Shown here one piece after another: positions 44,746 to 53,929 of a stretch of DNA of 64,000 nucleotides. The DNA comes from NORP240 sp046047495 (GTDB lineage: Bacteria > Pseudomonadota > Gammaproteobacteria > Pseudomonadales > Pseudohongiellaceae), in NCBI GenBank assembly GCA_046047495.1, contig JBJOHV010000048.1, forward strand, positions 1 to 64,000. Reading direction: 5' to 3'. A program made the position numbers and the translations under genes. How positions within the stretch are numbered: the first letter of the stretch is position 1; the number at the start of each line of letters is the position of its first letter. The notes below the pieces were generated by a model that was not told the DNA's origin, did not search any database, and saw only the letters and a program-made list of their open reading frames with translations.

Positions 44746-46002
44746 ATGCTGCGACAGGTCAGTAAAGCGCCCCCCTACTCCAGCCCCTGGCGGTCCCTCG
44801 GCGCCTGGCTGCTGCTCCTGCTGCTGGTGGCCGCGCCGGCACTGCAGGCCCAGCCGGACCAGGATCATCCCAACTGGGTCACCAGCTGGTCTGCCAGCCC
44901 CAGCACCCTGCCGGTGCAGCCGGGGCAGGATTACGAGCAGCTGTTCAAACAGACCTTGCGGGTCATCGTCCATACCAGTGCCGGGGGCTCGGCCCTGCGC
45001 CTGCGCATTTCAAACACCCATGGCACCGCGCCTCTCAAGGTGGGAGCGGTGAGCGTGGGCCTGCAGGCCGATGGCAGCGCCGTGGTGCCGGGTTCGGTGC
45101 GCAATGTGACGTTCAGCAAGAAGCGTGGCTTTACCCTGGCCCGGGGGGCGGTGATGATCAGCGATCCCATCGCCTTCGACGTGCCCCAGTCCGGCAATCT
45201 GAGCGTCAGCATCTACCTGCCGACGTTTTCCGGCTTCGTGACCTCCCATCGGGCCGCCCTGCAGACCAATTACCTGTCCACGTCCGGCAACTACACCGGC
45301 GAGGCATTCCAGGTGGCCCGGGCGATCACCCATTCCTCCCTGCTCACCGCGGTGGACGTGCTGACCGGGGAGCGGGTGGGCACCATCGTGGCGGTGGGGG
45401 ATTCCATCACCGACGGCACCGGTTCCAGCGTGGATGCCAATCAGCGCTGGCCCAATCTGCTGGCCCAACGCATCTATGCCGATCGCCGCACACCGGACCG
45501 CGCCGTGACCATCGCCGCCATTGCCGGCAACCGGGTCACCACCGAGGCCTCGCCCAACTTCGGCGAAAACCTCCAGGCCCGTTTCCAGCGCGACGTGCTG
45601 AATCTGGCCAATGTCAGTCATATCATCCTGCTGGAAGGCATCAATGACATCGGCATGTCCTCCCGCACCGGCGTGCTGATCAGCGCCGAGGAGATCATCG
45701 ACGGCTACCGGCAGATCATCGCCCGGGCACACGCCCGCGGCATCAAGGTCATTGCGGGACTCCTGCTGCCTTATGAAGGAGCCGCCTATTACACCCAGGC
45801 GGGAAATGCAGTGCGGGAGGCGGTCAACCACTTCATCCTCACCAGCGGGGAGTTCGACGGCGTGATCGATTTCACGGCGGCGGTGGCGGATCCGGCCAAC
45901 ACAAATCACCTGCGATCGGAATTCACAAGCGACAACCTGCATCCCAATGATGCGGGTTATAAGGCGATGGCGGAGGCGATTCCGTTACGATTGTTCAGGT
46001 GA
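44746..46002 (+). CDS. Exported SGNH/GDSL hydrolase
   Basis: A 418-residue protein with signal peptide (hydrophobic LLLLLLVAAPALQAQ). The SGNH domain spans about residues 210-418: block I VGDSITDGTGS (Ser about 225), block III LEGINDIG and block V DNLHPNDAGY. The first 180 residues form a beta-rich domain common in this group (WVTSWSASPS at the front). Likely a periplasmic or extracellular esterase for acetylated sugars or lipids. RBS aaggaga precedes the ATG. Confidence 0.9.
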   Translation: MLRQVSKAPPYSSPWRSLGAWLLLLLLVAAPALQAQPDQDHPNWVTSWSASPSTLPVQPGQDYEQLFKQTLRVIVHTSAGGSALRLRISNTHGTAPLKVGAVSVGLQADGSAVVPGSVRNVTFSKKRGFTLARGAVMISDPIAFDVPQSGNLSVSIYLPTFSGFVTSHRAALQTNYLSTSGNYTGEAFQVARAITHSSLLTAVDVLTGERVGTIVAVGDSITDGTGSSVDANQRWPNLLAQRIYADRRTPDRAVTIAAIAGNRVTTEASPNFGENLQARFQRDVLNLANVSHIILLEGINDIGMSSRTGVLISAEEIIDGYRQIIARAHARGIKVIAGLLLPYEGAAYYTQAGNAVREAVNHFILTSGEFDGVIDFTAAVADPANTNHLRSEFTSDNLHPNDAGYKAMAEAIPLRLFR

Positions 46003-46019
46003 TTGGATGGTAGTTCAAT

Positions 46020-46136
46020 TTTACGGCGGGGCCGCGGGATTGCTCCCTGTCGACACGCCGTAAACCCATCCCTGGGGGCTCGGGCGCGACGTCCCTGTCG
46101 CGCACGGTCGACAGCGAGCAATCCCGCCGCCCCGCC
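46020..46136. repeat. Structured intergenic repeat, copy 1
   Basis: 30-nt arms at 46025-46054 and 46107-46136 pair at 28 of 30 positions. The 52-nt loop contains a core cgacacgccgtaaacccatc (continues to about 46088) and an inner 7-bp hairpin gcgcgac/gtcgcgc at 46084-46103. tttacggcg (46020-46028) can also pair with cgccgtaaa (46056-46064), offering an alternative fold. The core recurs at 62933-62970 on the opposite strand. Confidence 0.85.
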
Positions 46137-46188
46137 TCAATCCGCTGCCATCGTCAGATTCTGACTCGATGAATTCAGCAAGGTGCCT

Positions 46189-46899
46189 TCACTTGGCATC
46201 ATGGAAGATCACCCCCAAGGTGTACCGCTCACCGCTCAGCAAGCGGCTCACCCCATGTCGCATGTTCACCCGATAAAACCCCCGGGTGCCCTGCACCGGC
46301 CGCTGTGCCACGGCGAAAGCCACCGCATCGCCCTGCTGAAGACTCACCACTTCGGGCCGGGACTGCATGCGGGGCCGCTGTTCCGTGAGCACGAACTCCC
46401 CTCCGCTGAAATCCTTGCCGGGCTGGGACAGCAGGAAGGCCACCTGCAGGGGAAATACCTCGTCTCCGTAGAGGTCCTGGTGCAGGCAGTTGTAGTCGTC
46501 GGCCACATAGCGCAGCAGCAGCGGTGTCGGCCGGGCCTGACCGGCCGCGTGACACCGCGCCAGGTAGTCCTCATGGGTGGCGGGATAACGGTCATCCTGC
46601 CTCAGCGCTTCCTGCCACCGGTTGGCGACCCGGGCCAGCGGCGGATACAGGCAGCGGCGCAGGGTGTCCACCGCTTCCGGCAATGGATAATGGAAATACT
46701 GGTACTCACCGCGACCGAAGCCGTGCTTCTCCATCACGACCCGCTTGCGGAACCGCGCCGGCTCAGCGTACAGCGTGATCAGCGCAGCACATTCCGCCGG
46801 GGACAGTACGCCCGGCAATACCGCGTTGCCGCGCCCGTGCAGGCTGTCCTCGATGGCGTTCCAGTTCAGTTCCTCGATGCGTTGCGACAGTCTGCCCAT
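46189..46899 (-). CDS. 2-oxoglutarate/Fe(II)-dependent oxygenase
   Basis: A 236-residue dioxygenase of the PF09859 (Oxygenase_NA) type. The iron site is His-x-Asp in HQDLYGDEVFPLQV (about residues 137-150) and the distal His in NMRHGVSRL (about 216), with the 2-oxoglutarate Arg in SGERYTLGV. FGRGEYQYF and PLLLRYVADDYN in the N-terminal half are typical of this group. Family annotation suggests repair or modification of nucleic acid, but this is not proven for most members. It stands alone after a structured repeat. Confidence 0.82.
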   Translation of the reverse strand: MGRLSQRIEELNWNAIEDSLHGRGNAVLPGVLSPAECAALITLYAEPARFRKRVVMEKHGFGRGEYQYFHYPLPEAVDTLRRCLYPPLARVANRWQEALRQDDRYPATHEDYLARCHAAGQARPTPLLLRYVADDYNCLHQDLYGDEVFPLQVAFLLSQPGKDFSGGEFVLTEQRPRMQSRPEVVSLQQGDAVAFAVAQRPVQGTRGFYRVNMRHGVSRLLSGERYTLGVIFHDAK

Positions 46900-47030
46900 G
46901 ATAGTGACCTCCCCCAGCCCGCCTCGGGGCGCTGCAGTTTATGCTTGACCCTGTTGAGCAACCAACTGATGAATGAACTGCACCGCGCACCGGCTCCGCG
47001 CCGACAGCACAATCGGGCAGGCACCAGGGA

Positions 47031-47924
47031 TCATGCCTGCGCCAGCCAGCGGCTGCACTCCTCACCCAGCTCCGCCTGCGCAGTTGCCTCATAGCGGGCG
47101 ATGTCTTCCTGGCTCAGCAGGTCCCGCCAGCGGCCGTTGGTGCCCTTGTTGATGAAGGTCTGGGCGCCGCCATCCCAGAATGCCCCGCCCAGGGGGACGG
47201 ACTTGGTGGCGTTGGCTTTCATGTAGTCAAAGCTGCAATGCTCGAGGATGGCCGGCCAGCGATCTTCGTCGATCTCGATGTCGAGGAATTCAGCGATGCG
47301 GCGGATCTGGCCCGGCATGTCGCGCTTGAGCTCGGCAAAGTGCAGCAGCATCACATTGGGCAGATGGCGGATTTCCCACCAGCTGCGGATGTTTTCCCAG
47401 AACGGCCAGAACGGGTGGCCGTCCCGGTCCATCCAGTCGCGGAAGTACTGCACCACATTGTCCGGTGGCAACTCGATGGGTGGGCCGACCCGTCCGGGGG
47501 TGTCGTTCAATGCCGCGTACCAGGCGGCGTTGGCATTGGCATGATGGTTGTACATGCTCCACACCACGTCGCGGCCGTCCCTGCCTATATAGAGGTAGCG
47601 CGCTTCGGGTGAAAACACCAGGGCATCCACCGGCAGGTGGGTCTTGATGAAACGGCGATGGGTCTGGGCCTCCACCTCCGGCAGCTTGATGGCTTTCGGC
47701 GGCACACGCAGGTCCAGCCACGGCGACATGGCGGCCACTTCCAGGCCTGCCTCGCCATTGAACAGCAGTTGGGACACGATCTGCTGGGTCCAGGTCGTAC
47801 CGGACTTGGCATAGGTCCCGATGATGATGTCATTGGGGCGAAAGCGGAAATCATTCCAGATGGTGGAATCAAAATGATGGTTCTGGAACTCACGGGTTTT
47901 TACAGGGTATGCAATGGCACTCAT
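47031..47924 (-). CDS. Sulfotransferase (PAPS-dependent)
   Basis: A 297-residue cytosolic sulfotransferase of the aryl/SULT type. The 5'-phosphosulfate loop is TYAKSGTTW (about residues 37-45), the 3'-phosphate site is YIGRDGRDVVWS (about 113-124), and the late loop is NKGTNGRW (canonical RKGxxGDW). The substrate is unknown; SULTs accept phenols, steroids, or lipids. The start overlaps the AAA/DUF4143 gene by four bases, so the pair is co-transcribed. Confidence 0.88.
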   Translation of the reverse strand: MSAIAYPVKTREFQNHHFDSTIWNDFRFRPNDIIIGTYAKSGTTWTQQIVSQLLFNGEAGLEVAAMSPWLDLRVPPKAIKLPEVEAQTHRRFIKTHLPVDALVFSPEARYLYIGRDGRDVVWSMYNHHANANAAWYAALNDTPGRVGPPIELPPDNVVQYFRDWMDRDGHPFWPFWENIRSWWEIRHLPNVMLLHFAELKRDMPGQIRRIAEFLDIEIDEDRWPAILEHCSFDYMKANATKSVPLGGAFWDGGAQTFINKGTNGRWRDLLSQEDIARYEATAQAELGEECSRWLAQA

Positions 47925-49060
47925 ACGGCTCTCCCAATCAAATCCAGGTTCGCCAGAAAATCACTGGCGGCCACAATACGCTCTCCGGCCGGGAAGGTCT
48001 TGGTCCGGGAGAGCTCTCCTACCACCTGAATACGTTGCAACCGGCTGGTTGCAAGCAGCTTTCTGAAATTGTCGGAAAGGCTGTCATCCTGCCATTTCAC
48101 TTCGATCATCATGTGCCCCCGTTTGCCATGAGTGATGAAAAAGTCCACTTCCTGGCCGTCCTTGTTTCGGATGTAGTACAACTCCAACTGCTCACCCTCA
48201 ACATCCGCCAGGCGGTGGATTTCCTTCAGCAGAGCGCAGGCAACCACATTCTCCAGAATCTTTCCCTGATCCCCCTGCACCATGGCACTGTCGTAAAAAT
48301 AATATTTTGGTGCTTTGAGAATAGCCCTTGCCACGTTCCTGTGAAACGGTTTGACGCTGAATATCACATACAAGTCTTCCAATAGCTGCAACCAGTTCTG
48401 AATGGTGGCGGGACTCTTCTGCAAATCCTCCGCCATTGAGTTGGCCGATACCGGGCTGCCGACCCGGGAGCGCAACAATTCGATCAGGGTTTCAATGGCC
48501 TGAATATCCCTCATGGCGGTGAGGGTGATCAGGTCTTCTTTCAGGATGAGATCGATATGGGAGCGCTTCCAGCGGTTGTACCAGGACTGGCTGCCCTTCA
48601 GGAACGGCTCGGGGAAACCACCGACCTGCATCAGGCGATTGAATACGTCCTGTCTTTCCAGATTGGTGAACGTCAGCGCCTCTTTCATGTCGAGCGGGTG
48701 GAGGCGGTATTCAAAATGGCGACCCGCGAGTGAATCACCGGTTTTGCGAAAGGCAGACAGCCGGGCGCTGCCGGTTGCCAGTAAAGCAGGTGGGATGCCT
48801 TCGACATCGTAGATGCCTTTCAGCCAGCTTTTCCAGCGATGCATCTTGTGCAGTTCATCAAAGATGATCAGAGGCTTGCTGCGATCCCAGCTCTTTTCCT
48901 GCATGGCCAACCGATGTTCGGCCAGGTCGTGATTGAAATAGTCGTACTCCGCCAACAGGGATTTGGCCAACGTGGTCTTGCCGCACTGGCGGGGACCGGT
49001 GAGGAGAATGATTTTATTGGGTAAATCGGCCCGTATCGGGGCGGAAAGTGAGCGATCCAT
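47921..49060 (-). CDS. AAA_14/DUF4143-family ATPase
   Basis: A 379-residue protein: Walker A LTGPRQCGKTT (about residues 20-30), Walker B PLIIFDELHK (about 63-72), a winged-helix region (SANSMAEDLQKSPATIQNWL), and the C-terminal DUF4143 with YIRNKDGQEVDFFI...MIEVKW, which resembles a PD-(D/E)xK nuclease core (Asp, Glu-x-Lys). Family members are abundant and mostly uncharacterised. Translation probably starts at the ATG just inside an inverted repeat; the N-terminus is shorter than usual. Confidence 0.85.
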   Translation of the reverse strand: MDRSLSAPIRADLPNKIILLTGPRQCGKTTLAKSLLAEYDYFNHDLAEHRLAMQEKSWDRSKPLIIFDELHKMHRWKSWLKGIYDVEGIPPALLATGSARLSAFRKTGDSLAGRHFEYRLHPLDMKEALTFTNLERQDVFNRLMQVGGFPEPFLKGSQSWYNRWKRSHIDLILKEDLITLTAMRDIQAIETLIELLRSRVGSPVSANSMAEDLQKSPATIQNWLQLLEDLYVIFSVKPFHRNVARAILKAPKYYFYDSAMVQGDQGKILENVVACALLKEIHRLADVEGEQLELYYIRNKDGQEVDFFITHGKRGHMMIEVKWQDDSLSDNFRKLLATSRLQRIQVVGELSRTKTFPAGERIVAASDFLANLDLIGRAV

Positions 49061-49100
49061 GTCTTGACTTTTTAATCATCGACTTCAAATAAGTCAAGAC
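49061..49100 (-). promoter_or_regulatory. Inverted repeat at the AAA/DUF4143 start
   Basis: gtcttgactt (49061-49070) and aagtcaagac (49091-49100), perfect 10-bp arms 20 nt apart, directly before the ATG. A further cgactt/aagtcg pair (about 49080 and 49124) overlaps it. It may be an operator or an mRNA hairpin that masks the start region. Confidence 0.55.
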
Positions 49101-49243
49101 TTTTTGCTTTCTCAGTTCAAAAAAGTCGAAGGGCAAAAGGGTGGGTGGCGGTATTCAGCGGCAGGGTGCCGGTGGCACCACTGAAACCATATACGACTCC
49201 GGCATTGAGTCCGCCCACGGCGTCATTCCAGGCTCACACCAAC

Positions 49244-49270
49244 AAAAAGGGCGACCGAAGTCGCCCTTTT
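49244..49270 (-). terminator. Intrinsic terminator of PQQ dehydrogenase gene
   Basis: gggcgac/gtcgccc stem (49249-49266) with a CGAA loop, A-run on one side and T-run on the other, 22 bp past the dehydrogenase stop codon. Confidence 0.86.
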
Positions 49271-49291
49271 CGCCATGCATGAATCAAGGCA

Positions 49292-51313
49292 TCAGTGCGC
49301 CGCACTGCCTGCCATGCCGGCATCCCAGCCCGGCAGGGCCATGGTGGTGATCTTGCCGCCGGTCTGCAGCAGGATGAACTGATGGCCGTTGTGGACATAG
49401 GTCATCATGCCGTAACGGCTGGTTTCGGGTGCATCCACCATGCCGATGGTTTCACCGCTGGCCTTGTCGATGGCCCACAGGGCCGCGCTGCCATCGCTCT
49501 TTTCAGAGGCGTAGATCAACAGGGTGTCGGTGACCACCATGGGCACATGGGCGCCGGTGCCGGTCTGGCCCGGGTCCACGCCGTTGAGGGCGGGGTTGTT
49601 CCTGATGCGGTCCGGGGTTTCGCCGGTGGGGATTTCCCACAGGTGCTCACCGGTGTTCATGTCCACCGCCACGATGGAGCTGTAGGGCGGTTTCCACAGG
49701 GGCAGGCCACTGCGCAGACGGGGACCGCCGCCGCCCGCACCCACGGCATAGGCCGCGAAGGTGGTGCCGGTGGGCAGTGGGTACTGGGTATCGGCTTCCT
49801 CACCCGGCACCATGGTGCGGGAGGAACAGCCCTTGTGGGTGGTGATGTAGAGGATGCCGGAATTGGGATCGGCAGCCGCCGGGCCGGAGATGTTCACACC
49901 GCCGGTATCGCCCGGACACCAGAAGGCGCCGCGCTTGCCTTCGTTGTTGTCACGGTGCAGCGGGGGCTGGAACAGCGGGCCGTAATCGTATTCGGACAGC
50001 ACCTGCAGGGCTTCCTGGCGCAGTTCCGGGGTGAAGTCGACCAGTTCATCCGGGGTGACTTCCTGCAGGGTGAACGGTGCCGGCTTGGTGGGGAACGGCT
50101 GGGTCGGGCTCAGCTGCTCACCGGGAATCTTGGAGGCCGGTACCGGGCGCTCGATGATGGGCCACAGGGGCTCGCCACTCTGGCGATTGAAGGCATAGGC
50201 GAAGCCCTGCTTGGTCACCTGCACGATGGCCGGGGTGGGCTGGCCTTCCAGGTTCACGTCCAGCAGGACCGGCGCGGTGGGGGTGTCATAGTTCCAGATG
50301 TCGTGATGGACCATCTGGAAATGCCAGGCGCGCTGACCGGTGTCCGCGTCCAGGGCGATGAGGCTGGTGCTGAACAGGTTGTCGCCGGGACGGAAGCCGC
50401 CGTAAAAATCCACCGTGGCGCCGTTGGTGGGGATGTACACCAGGTTCAGATCCGGATCCGCCGCCATGGGGGCCCAGGAGGAGACGTCACCGGTCCATTC
50501 CCAGGCGTCGTTTTCCCAGGTCTCGTGGCCGTACTCACCCGGCCGGGGAATCACGTTGAACTTCCACTTGAAGGCACCGGTGCGGGCGTCATAGGCGAGG
50601 ATGTCGCCGGGGATGTTTTCCACCCGGGACTGGTGATAGCCCTGCTCGGCGGAGTTGCCCACGATCACCGTGCCGTTCACCACGATGGGTGGGGACGAGG
50701 AGGTGATGTAGCCGGTTTCCAGGGGGATGCCGTCGTACGGGTCATAGGGATGGCCCAGGTCGGCCAGCAGGTCCACCACACCGGTTTCAGCGAAGCCCTC
50801 GATGGGTACCGGTGAGCCGAAGCCCTCCAGCGGAGTGCAGGTTTCGAAATCCAGTGCGGTCAGGAAGAAGGCCGGCGAGGTGATGTAGATGACCTTGCGA
50901 CCATCGATCTCCGCCAGGGCCACGCCCTTGCCGTAGTCCTTGCGCATGGAATATTCGTAACGGAAGGTATTGGGTTCGCGGTAGGAGCACACGGTCTCAC
51001 CGGACTGGGCATCCACCACCACCACATGGCGGCGGGGCCCGGCCACGAATACCAGTTTGCCGTCCACATAGCTGGGAGTGGCACGGCCGCTCTGGGCGTC
51101 GAAACTGGCGCCGTCCCATACCCAGGCTTCTTCAAGCTCGCCGAAATTCTCGGCGGTGATCTGCCGGGCTTCGGAATAACGGGTGTGAGCATAATCGCTG
51201 CCCAGGGTCCACCACTCGACTGTCTCCTGGTTTTGGGCACTGCCGGCACCGGCCAGCAGGGAACCAATCAGGCCTGCTGCCAGGGCGAATGCGCCGCTGC
51301 TTTTGATTTTCAT
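49292..51313 (-). CDS. PQQ-dependent dehydrogenase
   Basis: A 673-residue periplasmic quinoprotein with signal peptide (ends GAGSAQ). The beta-propeller is seen in repeats such as DILAYDARTGAFKWKF and SLIALDADTGQRAW, and in VHHDIWNYDTPTAPVLLDV, typical of glucose/quinate-type PQQ enzymes. Lacks the Cys-Cys ring and c-type heme CxxCH. Oxidises a sugar or alcohol and passes electrons to the respiratory chain; the substrate cannot be read. No PQQ biosynthesis genes in the window. Confidence 0.9.
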   Translation of the reverse strand: MKIKSSGAFALAAGLIGSLLAGAGSAQNQETVEWWTLGSDYAHTRYSEARQITAENFGELEEAWVWDGASFDAQSGRATPSYVDGKLVFVAGPRRHVVVVDAQSGETVCSYREPNTFRYEYSMRKDYGKGVALAEIDGRKVIYITSPAFFLTALDFETCTPLEGFGSPVPIEGFAETGVVDLLADLGHPYDPYDGIPLETGYITSSSPPIVVNGTVIVGNSAEQGYHQSRVENIPGDILAYDARTGAFKWKFNVIPRPGEYGHETWENDAWEWTGDVSSWAPMAADPDLNLVYIPTNGATVDFYGGFRPGDNLFSTSLIALDADTGQRAWHFQMVHHDIWNYDTPTAPVLLDVNLEGQPTPAIVQVTKQGFAYAFNRQSGEPLWPIIERPVPASKIPGEQLSPTQPFPTKPAPFTLQEVTPDELVDFTPELRQEALQVLSEYDYGPLFQPPLHRDNNEGKRGAFWCPGDTGGVNISGPAAADPNSGILYITTHKGCSSRTMVPGEEADTQYPLPTGTTFAAYAVGAGGGGPRLRSGLPLWKPPYSSIVAVDMNTGEHLWEIPTGETPDRIRNNPALNGVDPGQTGTGAHVPMVVTDTLLIYASEKSDGSAALWAIDKASGETIGMVDAPETSRYGMMTYVHNGHQFILLQTGGKITTMALPGWDAGMAGSAAH

Positions 51314-51472
51314 TGTTGATTCCCTCGTGGCTTAAAAAAACGTCTTCTGATCAGTAACTTATGAAACAGGTACGGTGATGCGGAAGCGGAAGGATACTGT
51401 ACCTGTACAAATGAAGTCCACCGGCAACTTGTAACGGTTTTTGTCGGTAATTTCCGTGCCGAAACGCCGAAC

Positions 51473-52291
51473 TCAGCCCAGCATGCGCACTTCCCGCTGG
51501 GGGAAGGGAATGCTGATGCCGCGGGCATGCAGGGCCTGGAACACCGCCAAGTTGACCTGGTAACGCACCTCGTAGAGCTGGTCGGTGCGGGCCCACACCC
51601 GGATGCCCAGCTCGATGGCACTGTCGCCGAAGCCATCGATGCCCACCAGCGGAGATCGCGCAGTGCTGAGCCCGGGAACCCCGGCCACGGCCTCGCGGAT
51701 GGCGGCAATGGCCTGCTGGGGATCGCTGTCGTAGGGAATGCCCACCCCCAGCTCCAGGATGGAGTCAGCCTGGGAGTTGTGGATGATCTCGCCGATGATG
51801 TGCTTGTTGGGAATGGTGATCAGTTCGTTGTCCTCGTTGGTCAGCACCGTGTGGGACAGATGCACCTCCTTCACCAGGCCCGCCACCCCCTGCACCTTGA
51901 TGGTGTCCCCCACCACGAACGGGCGGGTGAGGATGATGCTGAGGCCGGCACCGTAGTTGGACAGCAGGCCCTGCACCGCCAGTCCGGCACCCAGGCCGAG
52001 GGCGCCGATGGCGGCGATAAAGGGTGTGACCTGGATACCCAGCTTGGGCAGGGCAATCACCAGGGACGCGGCGATGATGGCAATGCGGGTGCAACTGGCG
52101 AAGAAACGGCTGAGGGTGATGTCCCAATTGCGTTTTTGGCACAGGGCCAGCACCACATTGCCCAACCGGCGTCCGAGAAACACCCCGATGGCCAGAATGA
52201 TGATGGCCCCCAGGATCTGGAAGGCGTAGGTCACCAGATAGGTGGTGATCAGATTGTAAATGTGGGTGACCTGCTGCAGTTCCTGTTCCAT
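51473..52291 (-). CDS. MscS-family mechanosensitive channel
   Basis: A 272-residue small-conductance channel. Three hydrophobic segments at about residues 16-40, 62-84 and 88-110; the pore helix shows AAIGALGLGAGLAVQGLLSN (one motif in the family) followed by the beta domain start RPFVVGDTIKVQGVAG, then the vestibule domain. Releases solutes upon hypo-osmotic shock. It starts 16 bp after the M28 peptidase stop, so the two share an operon. Confidence 0.93.
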   Translation of the reverse strand: MEQELQQVTHIYNLITTYLVTYAFQILGAIIILAIGVFLGRRLGNVVLALCQKRNWDITLSRFFASCTRIAIIAASLVIALPKLGIQVTPFIAAIGALGLGAGLAVQGLLSNYGAGLSIILTRPFVVGDTIKVQGVAGLVKEVHLSHTVLTNEDNELITIPNKHIIGEIIHNSQADSILELGVGIPYDSDPQQAIAAIREAVAGVPGLSTARSPLVGIDGFGDSAIELGIRVWARTDQLYEVRYQVNLAVFQALHARGISIPFPQREVRMLG

Positions 52292-52307
52292 GTTGTTCTC
52301 TTGCCTG

Positions 52308-53825
52308 TCAGGGGTTGATCAGTGCCGGGTCCGCCTGGGCCGCCCGGGAGACGAACCAGGTGTAGAAACGGGCGGCCCGCTCCAACCCCGGTACGGAGAT
52401 TGTGTCCAGCACATCACCGCTGGCATGGTACATGGGCCCGGAGTGGATGGCCTGCACCATGGCCACGCCGAGGGGCCGGTAGCCTCCCAGGTCGCCAGGA
52501 GCCTCGCGGCGAAACTCGGGGTTGAGATTGAATCCATAACGCTCGATACCGGTGGTGGCGATCTCGGTCAGCAGCGGTGAGCCGTTGGTGATGCTGAAGT
52601 TCATTTCCTGCTCCTCAGGACCGACCCGCCAGTCGCTGGAGTCGATGGCCAGCTGGGCGATGTGCTCCAGATTCACCACCAGCGCGGTGTTGGCCACCAG
52701 CGCCGGATTCATGGCGACGAAATTGGCCGGACCGTTGAGTCCCGTGCTGTGGTGACCGCCGCTGGCCACGAACACCAGGGTGGCATCCACCCGGTGTTCC
52801 GGCCGGGCAAAATGCCGGGCCATGGCGATCAGCACCGCCAGGCCGTCGGCATTGTCGCCGGCGGCGTCGTACCAGCCGTCCGCGTGGGCATTGATGATGA
52901 TGTTGTAGGGGCTGCGGCCGGGAATGATGCCCAACGCGTTCTGGCCGCTGAGGCCGGTCAGCTCCGCGGCATCCACCTGCAGGCGCACCTGCAGGTCGCC
53001 GGCCAGTCCCTGCTGCGCGGCGGCGGCGATGACCTGTTGCAGAAACCGGCCGTCATCGGTGCCGATGTTGAAACAGGGGCCATTGCAGTTGCTGAAGTCC
53101 CGGGTATGCATGTTGCCGGTCTGTTCCACCACGTTGATGACCGCCACCGCACCGGCGGCCATCAGGGCCTGGGCCCGCTCCCGGGTCGGTGTGCGCTCGG
53201 AATAGGCGCCGGTCTCGGGTGTCAGCACCTGCACGGCCACCTTGCCGTTCACGTCCCCGGCCAGCAGTGGCTCGCTGATGTGGCCGGCGAATACCAAGGG
53301 TGCGGTGAGGCTGCCACCGGGGATGTCCGAACCGCTGGTCACGAAGGCGGACTCCAGCACGATGTCGGTGCTGCCTGGCCCGAATTTTTCCGAGGCCAGC
53401 AGGCGCACTTCCCAATCCCTGGGCCACCAGAATGCCCCTTCGCCGGCATAATCCTGCACCGTCACCTGCTGCAAACCGGCGGCGCGGAATTCCTCTGCCA
53501 CCCAGCGGGTGGTGCGGGCCAGGGAGTCGAAACCCGTCACCCTTCCCCACACCCGGTTGCCCTCCGCCCGGCTTTCCCGGGAGAACCCCACGATACGCTC
53601 CACCAGGGTCAGAATGACTTCGCCCCGCAAATCCCCATAGGCCTCTTCCCCGGCCGGCACCGATGGGGGAAGCGGCTGAGCCCGGGACACATCCACTGAA
53701 GGTGAATGGGGATCACCGATGCCGACCGGCAGCGACAGGCCGAACCAGGCCTGGGCCAGGGCGCTGACAGGCAGCATCAGTGTGAGGCAGAGAAGAATGA
53801 CTGAGCGGATCTTGTTATTGTGCAT
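52308..53825 (-). CDS. Exported M28-type metallopeptidase with PA insert
   Basis: A 505-residue protein with signal peptide (ends SALAQA). A PA-like insertion spans about residues 170-285. The M28 domain follows: His about 313 and the bridging Asp in HADGWYDAAGDNADG, EHIAQ (about 390) and YHASGD (about 464). At the place of the usual catalytic Glu-Glu the sequence reads SGGHHSTGL (about 355-363), so the typical acidic pair is not seen. Could be an aminopeptidase with altered site, or inactive. Confidence 0.82.
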   Translation of the reverse strand: MHNNKIRSVILLCLTLMLPVSALAQAWFGLSLPVGIGDPHSPSVDVSRAQPLPPSVPAGEEAYGDLRGEVILTLVERIVGFSRESRAEGNRVWGRVTGFDSLARTTRWVAEEFRAAGLQQVTVQDYAGEGAFWWPRDWEVRLLASEKFGPGSTDIVLESAFVTSGSDIPGGSLTAPLVFAGHISEPLLAGDVNGKVAVQVLTPETGAYSERTPTRERAQALMAAGAVAVINVVEQTGNMHTRDFSNCNGPCFNIGTDDGRFLQQVIAAAAQQGLAGDLQVRLQVDAAELTGLSGQNALGIIPGRSPYNIIINAHADGWYDAAGDNADGLAVLIAMARHFARPEHRVDATLVFVASGGHHSTGLNGPANFVAMNPALVANTALVVNLEHIAQLAIDSSDWRVGPEEQEMNFSITNGSPLLTEIATTGIERYGFNLNPEFRREAPGDLGGYRPLGVAMVQAIHSGPMYHASGDVLDTISVPGLERAARFYTWFVSRAAQADPALINP

Positions 53826-53929
53826 GGCGGCATTCCCGGTGTTGAGGGCGCCAGTTTATCAACAGTCGACAGCGGAGGCACGAGCGCCGATTTTTGCTAG
53901 ACTGCCCCGACGAATCGAAGGAGATCGGT

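Noticed and set aside
46020..46136. Integron attC site
   Set aside because: Length and folding are suggestive, but the GTTRRRY/RYYYAAC boxes are not found at the ends, and no integrase or cassette array is present.
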